Source: Roseibium polysiphoniae (GTDB taxonomy: Bacteria > Pseudomonadota > Alphaproteobacteria > Rhizobiales > Stappiaceae). From it: DNA of 64,000 nucleotides. Each line of letters opens with the position of its first letter. The stretch's first letter is position 1. Location of the stretch: contig NZ_JACYXJ010000001.1 of the NCBI RefSeq assembly GCF_014842925.1, forward strand, positions 558,001-622,000. Direction: 5' to 3'. The position numbers and the translations under genes were made by a program. Positions 54,905 through 62,878 of this stretch are shown here, in pieces. Under the pieces are notes generated by a model, which was not told where the DNA came from, searched no databases, and was given only the letters and a program-made list of their open reading frames with translations.

Positions 54905-56569
54905 TCAAAGGTTCTCGGTCATGGCGCGCGCCAGGGCCTTCAGAAGCACCTCGTCGCGATCATAGATGTCGCGCCGGAAGTGCGTCGATCCATCCTTGTT
55001 CATCCATGCCGTCAGATAGGTCAGATGGACCTGAACCGGCTCTTCCAGCTTGAGCACCTTGCGAGCTCCCGCATCCCGAATGGCTTCAAGACGTGAGCGG
55101 TCATATCCCTGGTCCGAAAGCAACACGTCTCCAAGCGCGAAGGGGTCTGATACGCGGATGCAGCCATGGCTGAAGTCCCGCTGCGCCCGGTCGAACAAGG
55201 TCTTGGACGGTGTGTCGTGGATGTAGATGTTGAACTGGTTGGGAAACATGAACTTGATGCGGCCCAGCGCGTTCCGTCCGCCCGGGTCCTGGCGGAGCTT
55301 GAACGGAAAGTTGCTGCCCGAATAGGAGTTCCAGGCGACCTGTGTCGGCGCCACTTCCTGCTCGCCGCTGAAAACCCGAATGTTCTGTGCAGACAGCGCG
55401 TTCGGGTTCTGTCGCAGTTTCGGCAGATATTCCTTCGTGGCGATGGAATAGGGGACATTCCAGTAGGGGTTGATTTCCACGTAGGTCATCTCGTCGGAAA
55501 AGACCGGTGTGGCATGGTAGGGCTTGCCGACGACCACCCGTGTGGTGTGCCAGGTCTTGCCGTTCTTCACCAGCTTGAGATTCTGGTCGGCGAGATTGAC
55601 GAAGACATAGGTGTCGCCGAGGAAGTCGGGCATCCAGCGGCGGCGCTCCATATTGAGCTCCATCTGGATCAGCTTCTGCCGGATCGGGACGTTGATCTCT
55701 GCCAGGGTGTTCTTGCCGATCACGCCATCGACCGAGAGCCCGTGATATTCCTGAAACTCCTTGACCGCTTCAACGAGCGCACCGTCGTAGACCGTTCCGC
55801 TGTGGTCCGTGGCCAGCATATAGTCTTCTTCGGCAAGCCTTTGGCGCAACAGGGCCGTTCTGTCATCCTCCATGCCGGGCTTGAGAACCTCGCCATCCGG
55901 GATGACCGTAAAGCCGCCCAGCGCTGCCTTGTCCCGGTACTGGGTAAGCCGGCGCTTCAGTCTTGCGTAGTTCGGCGTGTTGGGGGAAAGCGCTTCGAGA
56001 TAGGCACTGAAATCGACGGATTCGTTGGCCTGGGTTAGCAAGTCGACCGGTTCGGGCACATGCGGGAATATATTGAGCGCCTTGTTGATTTCATTCGGCT
56101 GAACGCGGCCTGAGGACAGGTGTGTCGCGTAGCGGATGAACTGCGCGGTCAGGTCCAGTTCAAGAGCTGCCCAGTCTTCATCGCTTTGTGCGGCGTCCAA
56201 CCTTTCGGCAAATAGAAGCGGGCCATAGTTGTCCGGGTTGAGCGCATGATCATTGGCGGCGGCAAAAGCAGCCAGGGTCAAATGTCCGCGTTCCTGAAGC
56301 CCGTCCGTATCGAGCCAGATCGGTGCATAGCCGCGCGCTTCATAAAAGGCAGCGACACTCTCGTCGACGTCTCGGCTGCCGATCTCCGCCAGCAAGGCGA
56401 AGCTCAAGGGCGCGGCCGCCTTGGTCGGCGTCTCAGCAGGAAGGAGCACTTCTGTCTGTGCGATCGCGAGTGGTCCGCCGATCGGCCCGGTCATAAGGGC
56501 AAGGAAGACGGCGGTGAAAAGGCTGGAGCTGTATCTCTTTTGACCGACTGCTCGAATTCCAATTGTCAT
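54905..56569 (-). CDS. L,D-transpeptidase of the YcbB/LdtD type
   Basis: The protein (554 residues from ATG 56569, with a GGGGGGA site) has an exported N-terminus. A long N-terminal domain follows (about 60-240), then a peptidoglycan-binding domain (about 255-310, with VKEFQEYHGLSVDGVIGKNTL). A YkuD catalytic domain (about 320-480) carries the active-site HDTPSK and SHGCIR, the Cys being the nucleophile. It makes 3-3 crosslinks in peptidoglycan or attaches envelope proteins to it. Layout and length match the large LdtD class. It stands alone. Confidence 0.9.
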   Translation of the reverse strand: MTIGIRAVGQKRYSSSLFTAVFLALMTGPIGGPLAIAQTEVLLPAETPTKAAAPLSFALLAEIGSRDVDESVAAFYEARGYAPIWLDTDGLQERGHLTLAAFAAANDHALNPDNYGPLLFAERLDAAQSDEDWAALELDLTAQFIRYATHLSSGRVQPNEINKALNIFPHVPEPVDLLTQANESVDFSAYLEALSPNTPNYARLKRRLTQYRDKAALGGFTVIPDGEVLKPGMEDDRTALLRQRLAEEDYMLATDHSGTVYDGALVEAVKEFQEYHGLSVDGVIGKNTLAEINVPIRQKLIQMELNMERRRWMPDFLGDTYVFVNLADQNLKLVKNGKTWHTTRVVVGKPYHATPVFSDEMTYVEINPYWNVPYSIATKEYLPKLRQNPNALSAQNIRVFSGEQEVAPTQVAWNSYSGSNFPFKLRQDPGGRNALGRIKFMFPNQFNIYIHDTPSKTLFDRAQRDFSHGCIRVSDPFALGDVLLSDQGYDRSRLEAIRDAGARKVLKLEEPVQVHLTYLTAWMNKDGSTHFRRDIYDRDEVLLKALARAMTENL

Positions 56570-56913
56570 CACGTCCCCCCGGAGCTTGACCTTGCAACTG
56601 TGGTGGGCGTCCCCGCGGGTCGCGCCGTCCGAATCCATGAAAAGAGCCTAGTCCATGCGGCGTGGTTGTCCAGCTTTCGGCCGATCTGTGCGGCCGAACG
56701 GTGGCCATTTTAACAAAGCCTGTCGTTTGTAAAGCTGCAGGCTTGACCGGTCGGGCGAAAGAGGCGACAAACTCCCCATGATGACGGCCACACGGAACAT
56801 CATTTCGATCACCATTATTTGCAGCTAGCGACACCGCTGGCTGTGGCCGTTCCCTCTTTGCATCACGCACCTTGAGACGGATCGCCCGGCCAGCCGGTCA
56901 GGAGATCTTTGTC
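56570..56913. other. 344-base divergent spacer between the L,D-transpeptidase and cysS genes
   Basis: No gene is supported here. A hairpin with 8-base arms (TTCGGCCG / CGGCCGAA, 7-base loop) lies at 56676-56698 and could be an operator or RNA structure. The cysS ribosome site AGGAG is at 56900-56904. Promoters for both genes must lie here but none stands out. Confidence 0.35.
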
Positions 56914-58317
56914 ATGAGCGCAGCGAAGCCCGGTTTCAAGGGACTGAAGCTCACCAATACGCTGACCCGGTCGAAAGAGGACTTTGTCCCGATCGATCCT
57001 GAAAACGTGCGCATGTATGTCTGCGGGCCGACCGTTTATGACTTCGCCCATATCGGCAACGCCCGGCCTGTGATTGTATTCGATGTGCTGTTCCGCCTGC
57101 TGCGCCATCTCTACGGCTCCGAGCACGTCACTTATGTCCGCAACATCACCGACGTCGATGACAAGATCAACGCCCGTGCGCTGCGCGACTACCCGGATCT
57201 GCCGCTCAATGAGGCCATCGCCAGGGTCACCGAGAAAACCGCCAATCAGTTTCATGCCGACGTCAAGGCGCTCGGATGCCTGGAACCGAGCGTGGAGCCC
57301 CGCGCCACGCAGCATATCGATGGCATGATCTCGATGATTCAGTCCCTCATCGAGAAGGACCATGCCTATGAGGCCAGCGGTGAAGTGCTGTTCGACACGG
57401 CATCGATGCCGGCCTATGGCGGCCTGTCGAAACGCAATCTCGAGGACCAGAAGGCTGGTGCACGCATCGCGGTTGATGAACATAAGAAAAGCCCGGGTGA
57501 CTTTGTCCTTTGGAAGCTCTCCACCGGCGACGAGCCAGGCTGGGAAAGCCCCTGGGGCCGGGGCCGTCCCGGCTGGCACATCGAATGCTCGGTCATGAGC
57601 GAGCATCACCTCGGCAAGGTCTTCGATATTCACGGCGGCGGGCTGGACCTGATCTTCCCGCATCATGAAAACGAGATTGCCCAGTCCTGCTGCGCCCATG
57701 ACACGGACAAGATGGCCAACTACTGGCTGCACAATGGCTTTGTGCAGGTGGAGGGCCGGAAGATGTCCAAGTCTGAAGGCAACTTCGTCACCATCCATGA
57801 CCTGCTGGAGCCCGACAAGTTCGGCGGTCGCAAGTGGCCGGGCGAAGTCCTGCGTCTTGCCATGCTGATGACCCACTATCGCGAACCGATCGACTTCTCG
57901 GTCAAGCGGCTGGAGGAGGCTGAACGCCTGCTCGGCAAGTGGCCGGAAGTTATTGAAACAGACGCCTTGCCTTCGGGCGAAGTGATGGACGCGCTGGGCG
58001 ACGACCTCAACACAGCAGCGGCGATCCAGGCGCTCCATGCGCTGGCCGGTGAGGCTGCTCGCGATCCGGAAAAGCTTGCGGTCTATTCGGCTTCCGCGAC
58101 CTTGCTCGGGGTCGCGCCGGTGGCCGTTGACATAGCTTCCCTCGACACGGGCTCAATCGAGGCGCGGATTGCTGAGCGCCTGGCCTTCTTCGAGGTCAAG
58201 AACTTCGCCGAGGCGGACCGTATTCGCGATGAACTGGTTTCTGAAGGAATTCAGCTAATGGATTCAAAAGACTCCGAAACCGGCAAACGTGTGACCGCCT
58301 GGGAAGTCAAACGCTAG
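56914..58317 (+). CDS. cysS: Cysteine--tRNA ligase
   Basis: The protein (467 residues) is a class I synthetase with the HIGH-type motif in [11 protein letters not shown] near 46 and KMSKSEGNF near 285. Zinc ligands are the Cys in YVCGPT, a Cys in HIECSVM and His residues in [11 protein letters not shown]. It charges tRNA-Cys with cysteine. AGGAG lies 9 bases before ATG 56914; an earlier in-frame start at 56872 adds residues without homology. Length is normal. Confidence 0.96.
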   Translation: MSAAKPGFKGLKLTNTLTRSKEDFVPIDPENVRMYVCGPTVYDFAHIGNARPVIVFDVLFRLLRHLYGSEHVTYVRNITDVDDKINARALRDYPDLPLNEAIARVTEKTANQFHADVKALGCLEPSVEPRATQHIDGMISMIQSLIEKDHAYEASGEVLFDTASMPAYGGLSKRNLEDQKAGARIAVDEHKKSPGDFVLWKLSTGDEPGWESPWGRGRPGWHIECSVMSEHHLGKVFDIHGGGLDLIFPHHENEIAQSCCAHDTDKMANYWLHNGFVQVEGRKMSKSEGNFVTIHDLLEPDKFGGRKWPGEVLRLAMLMTHYREPIDFSVKRLEEAERLLGKWPEVIETDALPSGEVMDALGDDLNTAAAIQALHALAGEAARDPEKLAVYSASATLLGVAPVAVDIASLDTGSIEARIAERLAFFEVKNFAEADRIRDELVSEGIQLMDSKDSETGKRVTAWEVKR

Positions 58318-58338
58318 TGTTTTTGATGGGCGCAGCAT

Positions 58339-58388
58339 TTCCCCCCCTCTGTCCCTTGCAGGGATATCTCCCCCTCCAGGGGGGAGAG
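58339..58388 (+). repeat. REP-like element, copy A
   Basis: The copy reads TTCCCCCCCTCTGTC, then a small stem-loop (CCCT-TGC-AGGG), then a near-palindrome TCTCCCCCTCCAGGGGGGAGA. The same layout recurs inverted at 58467-58517. Both lie in the gap between cysS and the DUF559 gene. Such short GC-rich units look like dispersed intergenic repeats of alphaproteobacteria. Confidence 0.75.
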
Positions 58389-58466
58389 GGGGCTTTGCTG
58401 CGTGGTGTAGGCTTCTATCTTGACTCACCATCGGTTGTGAAAATGAGAGCGTTCCCACACACTCCA

Positions 58467-58517
58467 CTCTCCCCCCTGGAGGGGGAGATGTCGGCGCGAG
58501 CCGACAGAGGGGGGGAA
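58467..58517 (-). repeat. REP-like element, copy B (inverted)
   Basis: On the minus strand it matches copy A in the outer 15 bases and in the 21-base near-palindrome, while the small stem between them has changed on both sides (CGGC-TCGC-GCCG), keeping its pairing. Kept pairing with changed bases argues for a functional structure. It ends 10 bases before the DUF559 start codon. Confidence 0.75.
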
Positions 58518-58526
58518 CACGGTCTC

Positions 58527-58895
58527 ATGCCCAGACACACGCAGCCCGGCTATGTGCGCGCGAATGCCAAACGCCTTCGCAAGCAGATGACACCGGAGGA
58601 AAAGCGCCTGTGGCAAGTCATTCGGGCGCACCGACTGGGCGGGATCGGCTTTCGCCGGCAAATGCCCATTGAAGGTTTCATTGTCGATTTCGCTGCGCCA
58701 TCCCGAAAAGTGATCATTGAGCTGGATGGGTCGCAACACGGCGAGACGTCCATTTCCGATGCCGATGTGAGGCGTGATGCCAAACTGAAGGCTTTGGGCT
58801 GGACGGTCCTTCGGTTCTGGCTTGCGGAGGTGCATCACGATCTGGATGGTGTCTGCCGCCGCATACTTGCTGTTTGTCGGGAGGAGCACTCATGA
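58527..58895 (+). CDS. DUF559 endonuclease-like protein
   Basis: The protein (122 residues from ATG 58527) is a DUF559 member related to the very-short-patch-repair nuclease fold. It shows LRKQMTPEEKRLWQVIR near 13, GGIGFRRQMPIEGFIVDFA with the acidic residue near 48, VIIELDGSQH near 61 and GWTVLRFW near 88. The restriction-like fold residues Asp, Glu-x-Asp and Gln are kept, so nuclease activity is plausible but unproven for the family. A GGGGGGAA run from the repeat supplies a ribosome site. Its stop overlaps the next start as ATGA. The upstream REP-like pair is notable. Confidence 0.83.
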   Translation: MPRHTQPGYVRANAKRLRKQMTPEEKRLWQVIRAHRLGGIGFRRQMPIEGFIVDFAAPSRKVIIELDGSQHGETSISDADVRRDAKLKALGWTVLRFWLAEVHHDLDGVCRRILAVCREEHS

Positions 58896-59380
58896 GTGAG
58901 TCCGATATCCATTCTGGAGGCTGCCAATGCGGGGCCATCCGTTATTGTGTATCCGGTTTGAAGCGGCCGACGATTTGCCATTGCCGCATGTGCCAGAAGG
59001 CCGTCGGTGGTCCCTTCGCTGCGCTTGTCGTTACGGAAAATCTGAGCTGGACTCGTGGTGAGCCAACCTATTTTCAAAGTTCCAACCTCGTGCGCCGCGG
59101 CTTCTGCGGCAATTGCGGCACGCCGCTGACCTATGAATTCGAGGCGTCGAACATTGATGTGACCATTGCCTCTCTCGATGAGCCGAAACTTTTTGCCCCG
59201 GTGCTGCAGCTTAGCACTGAAAGCCGCTTGCCCTGGTGTGAAGGGCTGACGGAGCTGCCTGAGCGCTCGCCTGACGACCAGGCCGCTGCCGAAGCGGTCT
59301 TTGCCGGGGTCGAAAATCACCAACACCCCGATCACGATACAAAAAGCTGGGAAACGCCAGCACCGGACGACAAGGTTTGA
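58892..59380 (+). CDS. GFA family zinc protein
   Basis: The 162-residue protein has the glutathione-dependent formaldehyde-activating (Gfa) fold with its zinc cysteines: GGCQCG near 9, CHCRMCQK near 33 and FCGNCGTP near 72. Classical Gfa speeds addition of formaldehyde to glutathione, but many family members do other things and the fold alone does not prove it. A formaldehyde role would fit a genome that oxidises methylamines. The ATG overlaps the DUF559 stop (ATGA) and has GGAGGAG upstream. A few bases separate it from cimA. Confidence 0.85.
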   Translation: MSESDIHSGGCQCGAIRYCVSGLKRPTICHCRMCQKAVGGPFAALVVTENLSWTRGEPTYFQSSNLVRRGFCGNCGTPLTYEFEASNIDVTIASLDEPKLFAPVLQLSTESRLPWCEGLTELPERSPDDQAAAEAVFAGVENHQHPDHDTKSWETPAPDDKV

Positions 59381-59382
59381 AC

Positions 59383-60978
59383 ATGACCAGGGAACGCCTT
59401 TATCTCTTTGACACGACGCTTCGCGACGGAGCCCAGACAAGCGGCATCGATTTTTCTGTCACCGAGAAGATCGTGATTGCAGAGCTGCTGGATCGTCTGG
59501 GCGTGGACTACGCGGAGGGCGGCTATCCCGGCGCCAATCCGACTGACGACGAGTTCTTTGCCGAAAAACGCACGCAGAAAGCCAGGTTCACGGCTTTCGG
59601 CATGACCAAGAGGGCCGGGCGCTCCGTTTCCAATGATCCTGGGCTGCAGCAGATCCTGGCAGCGGATGTGGATGCCTATTGCTTCGTCGCCAAGTCGTGG
59701 GACTATCACGTCAAGGTCGCGCTCGGCTGCACCAACGACGAGAATCTCGAGTCTATCGCGGACACCGTAAAGGCGGCCGTTGCCACCGGACGTGAAGCGA
59801 TGATCGATTGCGAGCATTTCTTCGATGGCTACAAGGCCAATCCGGACTACGCGCTTGCTTGTGCCAAAACCGCCCATGACGCCGGTGCGCGCTGGGTCGT
59901 GCTGTGCGACACCAATGGCGGCACCTTGCCCGACGAGATCAAGGACATTGTCACGAAGGTTCAGGCCGTTGTCCCGGGGGACCATCTGGGCATTCACACC
60001 CATGACGACACGGGCCATGCCATTGCCAACGCGCTGGCGGCCGTTGACGCTGGCGCACGGCAGATCCAGGGCACGCTGAACGGCATCGGCGAGCGCTGTG
60101 GCAATGCCAATCTGATCAGCCTGATCCCGACACTCCTCCTGAAACCGGCTTATTCGGACCGCTTCGAGATTGGTGTTGCGAAGGAGCAGCTGGCCGAGAT
60201 CACGTCAATCTCCCACGCCTTTGACGAGATCCTGAACCGGTCACCCAATCGGCACGCACCCTATGTCGGCGAGACCGCTTTCGCGACCAAGGCCGGCATC
60301 CACGCCTCCGCGATCCTGAAAGATCCCCAGACCTATGAGCATGTGGCGCCGGAAGCCGTCGGCAACCGCCGGCGTGTTCTCGTCTCTGATCAGGCCGGCA
60401 AGAGCAATTTGCTTGGCGAACTGCAGCGGCTAGGAATTGCTGTCGACAAGGCGGATCCGCGCCTCGACCATCTCTTGGCCGATGTGAAGCAAAAGGAAGC
60501 CGAAGGCTACGCCTATGAAGCGGCTGATGCATCTTTCGAACTGTTGGCGCGCCGGGCACTGGGGGAAGTTCCTCGGTTCTTTGCCGTGAACTCTTTCCGG
60601 GTCATGGTGGAACGCCGTCATAATGCCATCGGCGAGCTGGTCAGCGTTTCGGAGGCTGTGGTCAAGCTCGACATTGACGGCGAGAAACGCATGTCGGTTG
60701 CAGAAGGAAATGGGCCCGTGAATGCGCTCGACATGGCGCTGCGCAAGGATCTTGGAAAATACCAGGCCGCCATCGACGGGCTTGAGTTGATCGACTACAA
60801 GGTTCGCATCCTCAATGGCGGCACAGGGGCTGTGACGCGGGTTCTGATCGAGAGCCACGACACGAGCGCGCATCGGCGCTGGTTCACAATTGGTGTTTCC
60901 AGCAACATTGTTGACGCCTCTTTTCAGGCCCTGGTCGACTCCATCAATTATGCGTTGCTGAAGGCCGAATCTGCCTGA
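59383..60978 (+). CDS. cimA: (R)-Citramalate synthase
   Basis: The protein (531 residues from ATG 59383) has the DRE-TIM metallolyase barrel: LYLFDTTLRDGAQTSG at the start, HTHDDTGHA near 205 with metal-binding histidines, and a GIGERCGNANL loop near 232. A C-terminal LeuA-type regulatory domain (about 400-530) binds an end product. CimA joins pyruvate and acetyl-CoA to citramalate, giving a threonine-free route to isoleucine. Isopropylmalate synthase and homocitrate synthase are the relatives to exclude; overall sequence fits CimA. It begins 2 bases after the GFA gene. Confidence 0.92.
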   Translation: MTRERLYLFDTTLRDGAQTSGIDFSVTEKIVIAELLDRLGVDYAEGGYPGANPTDDEFFAEKRTQKARFTAFGMTKRAGRSVSNDPGLQQILAADVDAYCFVAKSWDYHVKVALGCTNDENLESIADTVKAAVATGREAMIDCEHFFDGYKANPDYALACAKTAHDAGARWVVLCDTNGGTLPDEIKDIVTKVQAVVPGDHLGIHTHDDTGHAIANALAAVDAGARQIQGTLNGIGERCGNANLISLIPTLLLKPAYSDRFEIGVAKEQLAEITSISHAFDEILNRSPNRHAPYVGETAFATKAGIHASAILKDPQTYEHVAPEAVGNRRRVLVSDQAGKSNLLGELQRLGIAVDKADPRLDHLLADVKQKEAEGYAYEAADASFELLARRALGEVPRFFAVNSFRVMVERRHNAIGELVSVSEAVVKLDIDGEKRMSVAEGNGPVNALDMALRKDLGKYQAAIDGLELIDYKVRILNGGTGAVTRVLIESHDTSAHRRWFTIGVSSNIVDASFQALVDSINYALLKAESA

Positions 60979-61003
60979 CGTCAGCGCTTCGAAAGGCATC
61001 AGC

Positions 61004-61966
61004 ATGAGCAAGGCGCCCGGTCCTGCGACCCGTCCCAACGGTCCAGCTGCGTCAGGTGATCAGGCCGAAATCAAGGTCGGCCTTGCCTATGCATTCGGCG
61101 CCTATGGTCTCTGGGGTTTCCTGCCAGCCTATTACAAGCTGACCGACACGGTCAGTGCCGATTTGATTGTGGCGCATCGGATTGTCTGGGCTGTGCTGCT
61201 CGTCGGGCTATTTCTTGTGCTGATGCGCCGCTTCGACGAAGTGCTGGAGATCTGGCGGACACCAAAACTGGTCGGCCTCTTGTCTATATCGGCGACACTT
61301 GTATCGCTCAATTGGCTGGTGTTCGTCTGGGCCATCGGTCAGGAGAAAGTGCTCGATATTTCATTGGGCTACTTCATCAACCCGCTTGTAAGCATCCTGC
61401 TCGGGCTGGTCGTTCTTCGGGAAAAACTGACGCGGCTTCAAGGCGTGGCCGTGGGGCTTGCAACGCTCGCTGTCGCGACAAAGGCTGTTCTTGCCGGCGG
61501 TCTGCCGTGGGTTTCGCTGTTCCTGGCGTTCTCATTTGCCGGATATGGCTATCTGCGCAAGATCATTCCGGTGCGTGCAACGCCTGGCCTTTTCATCGAG
61601 ACAAGCCTGCTTTCGCCAATTGCACTTGGTTATTTGCTGCTGAACCTGAGCTGGGGCGCCGATGCCTTTGTGCTTGAGCAGCCCTGGGTCCTGGTGGCAT
61701 TGATCGGCAGTGGAGCTGTGACGGCGGTGCCGTTGGTCATGTTTTCCGCCGGAGCGCGGCGTCTGCCGCTGGTGCTGGTCGGTCTGCTCCAGTACATCGC
61801 TCCCTCGCTGCATTTCATCATGGCGGTGTTTGTCTGGGGCGAACCACTCGATCAGACCACGCTGATGACATTCGTCATCATCTGGGTCGCACTGGCCGTC
61901 TTTAGCTTCGACTCCCTGCGTCGCTGGAACAGGGAGCGTGAACGAGCTGTCACGACGCCTGCATGA
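61004..61966 (+). CDS. rarD: RarD-type EamA family transporter
   Basis: The 320-residue protein has ten predicted membrane spans after a 25-residue soluble N-terminus, with GLAYAFGAYGLWGFLPAYYKL near 27, RIVWAVLL near 60, SLGYFINPL near 120 and LQYIAPSLHFIM near 265, all hallmarks of RarD. These permeases are presumed to export amino acids or other small molecules; RarD was named for chloramphenicol sensitivity and its true substrate is unknown. It follows cimA by 25 bases, which could hint at a branched-chain metabolite. Confidence 0.9.
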   Translation: MSKAPGPATRPNGPAASGDQAEIKVGLAYAFGAYGLWGFLPAYYKLTDTVSADLIVAHRIVWAVLLVGLFLVLMRRFDEVLEIWRTPKLVGLLSISATLVSLNWLVFVWAIGQEKVLDISLGYFINPLVSILLGLVVLREKLTRLQGVAVGLATLAVATKAVLAGGLPWVSLFLAFSFAGYGYLRKIIPVRATPGLFIETSLLSPIALGYLLLNLSWGADAFVLEQPWVLVALIGSGAVTAVPLVMFSAGARRLPLVLVGLLQYIAPSLHFIMAVFVWGEPLDQTTLMTFVIIWVALAVFSFDSLRRWNRERERAVTTPA

Positions 61967-62027
61967 TGAGGGGGGAAGGCAATTCGCCTTTACAGGTCGC
62001 GATCATCATACGGCAAAAGCGGCAGTT

Positions 62028-62636
62028 TTAGAGCTTTTCCATCGGAGCGCGATTGTCTTGAAGGTCGGGTGCGTCCGAACCTTCGCCGACGGCATCCGTC
62101 AACATGGGAATCGCGTCTTCGATTCGGTCGGCAACCAGGTAGGGAACCTCACGATCCGGACGGATGAAGCCCTGGGCGCGCATGTGATCGAGCAATTCAA
62201 GCAGCGGTGACCAGAACCCGTTGACGTTGGCCAGAAGCACAGGCTTCTTGTGCTGGCCAAGCTGAGCCCAGGTCATCATCTCGACCGCTTCCTCAAGCGT
62301 GCCGATCCCGCCGGGAAGGACGATGAAGGCGTCGGCCTTTTGAAACATGAGCTGCTTGCGCTCATGCATGTTTTCCGTAATCGTCAAATCGCTGACAGCG
62401 TCCAGCATTTCTTCGCGTTTTTCGAGGAAATGTGGAATGATGCCAGTGACTTGGCCGCCTTCGTCCAGAACCGCCTTGGCGACGGTCCCCATCAGGCCGA
62501 CAGAGCCCCCGCCATAGACGAGACGCAAACCGGTTTCGGCCAGCAACTGCCCGAGGCGTGTGGCGGTTGCCTCATAAACAGGGTCGGTCCCAAAGCTGGA
62601 ACCACAATAGACGCAGACGCTTTGAATTTTTTTCAT
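62028..62636 (-). CDS. LOG family protein (nucleoside 5'-monophosphate phosphoribohydrolase)
   Basis: The 202-residue protein has the Rossmann-like LOG fold with the signature PGGIGTLEE near 108 and the ENMHERKQLMF stretch near 87. The N-terminus VCVYCGSSFG is also typical. Members split nucleoside monophosphates between base and ribose phosphate; in plants and some bacteria they free cytokinins. The bacterial role is likely nucleotide salvage, with cytokinin making possible in plant associates. No strong ribosome site is visible. It is convergent with rarD. Confidence 0.9.
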   Translation of the reverse strand: MKKIQSVCVYCGSSFGTDPVYEATATRLGQLLAETGLRLVYGGGSVGLMGTVAKAVLDEGGQVTGIIPHFLEKREEMLDAVSDLTITENMHERKQLMFQKADAFIVLPGGIGTLEEAVEMMTWAQLGQHKKPVLLANVNGFWSPLLELLDHMRAQGFIRPDREVPYLVADRIEDAIPMLTDAVGEGSDAPDLQDNRAPMEKL

Positions 62637-62878
62637 CTGATTTGTTTTGCACCGGCAGGTCGCAAGGTCAAGCGCAGCATTTGAGCGCCCAGATCATAAA
62701 TGTGGCAAGCCTTTCAAACAGGGTGCGGATTTCTTGCCGCGATACAAAAAGGCGTATATTCATAGCCTTAGTGAAAGTTTACCGACTGCTGAAGCTGACC
62801 TGATGCTTTAGCCAGTCAGGAAAAGATCTTGACGGTGGGGAAGGAACAGGGTTTCCGCGCCGCGGATGGGAAGTCAGA

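Noticed and set aside
56863..58038. 391-codon open frame on the minus strand
   Set aside because: Antisense to cysS, whose HIGH and KMSKS motifs are intact.
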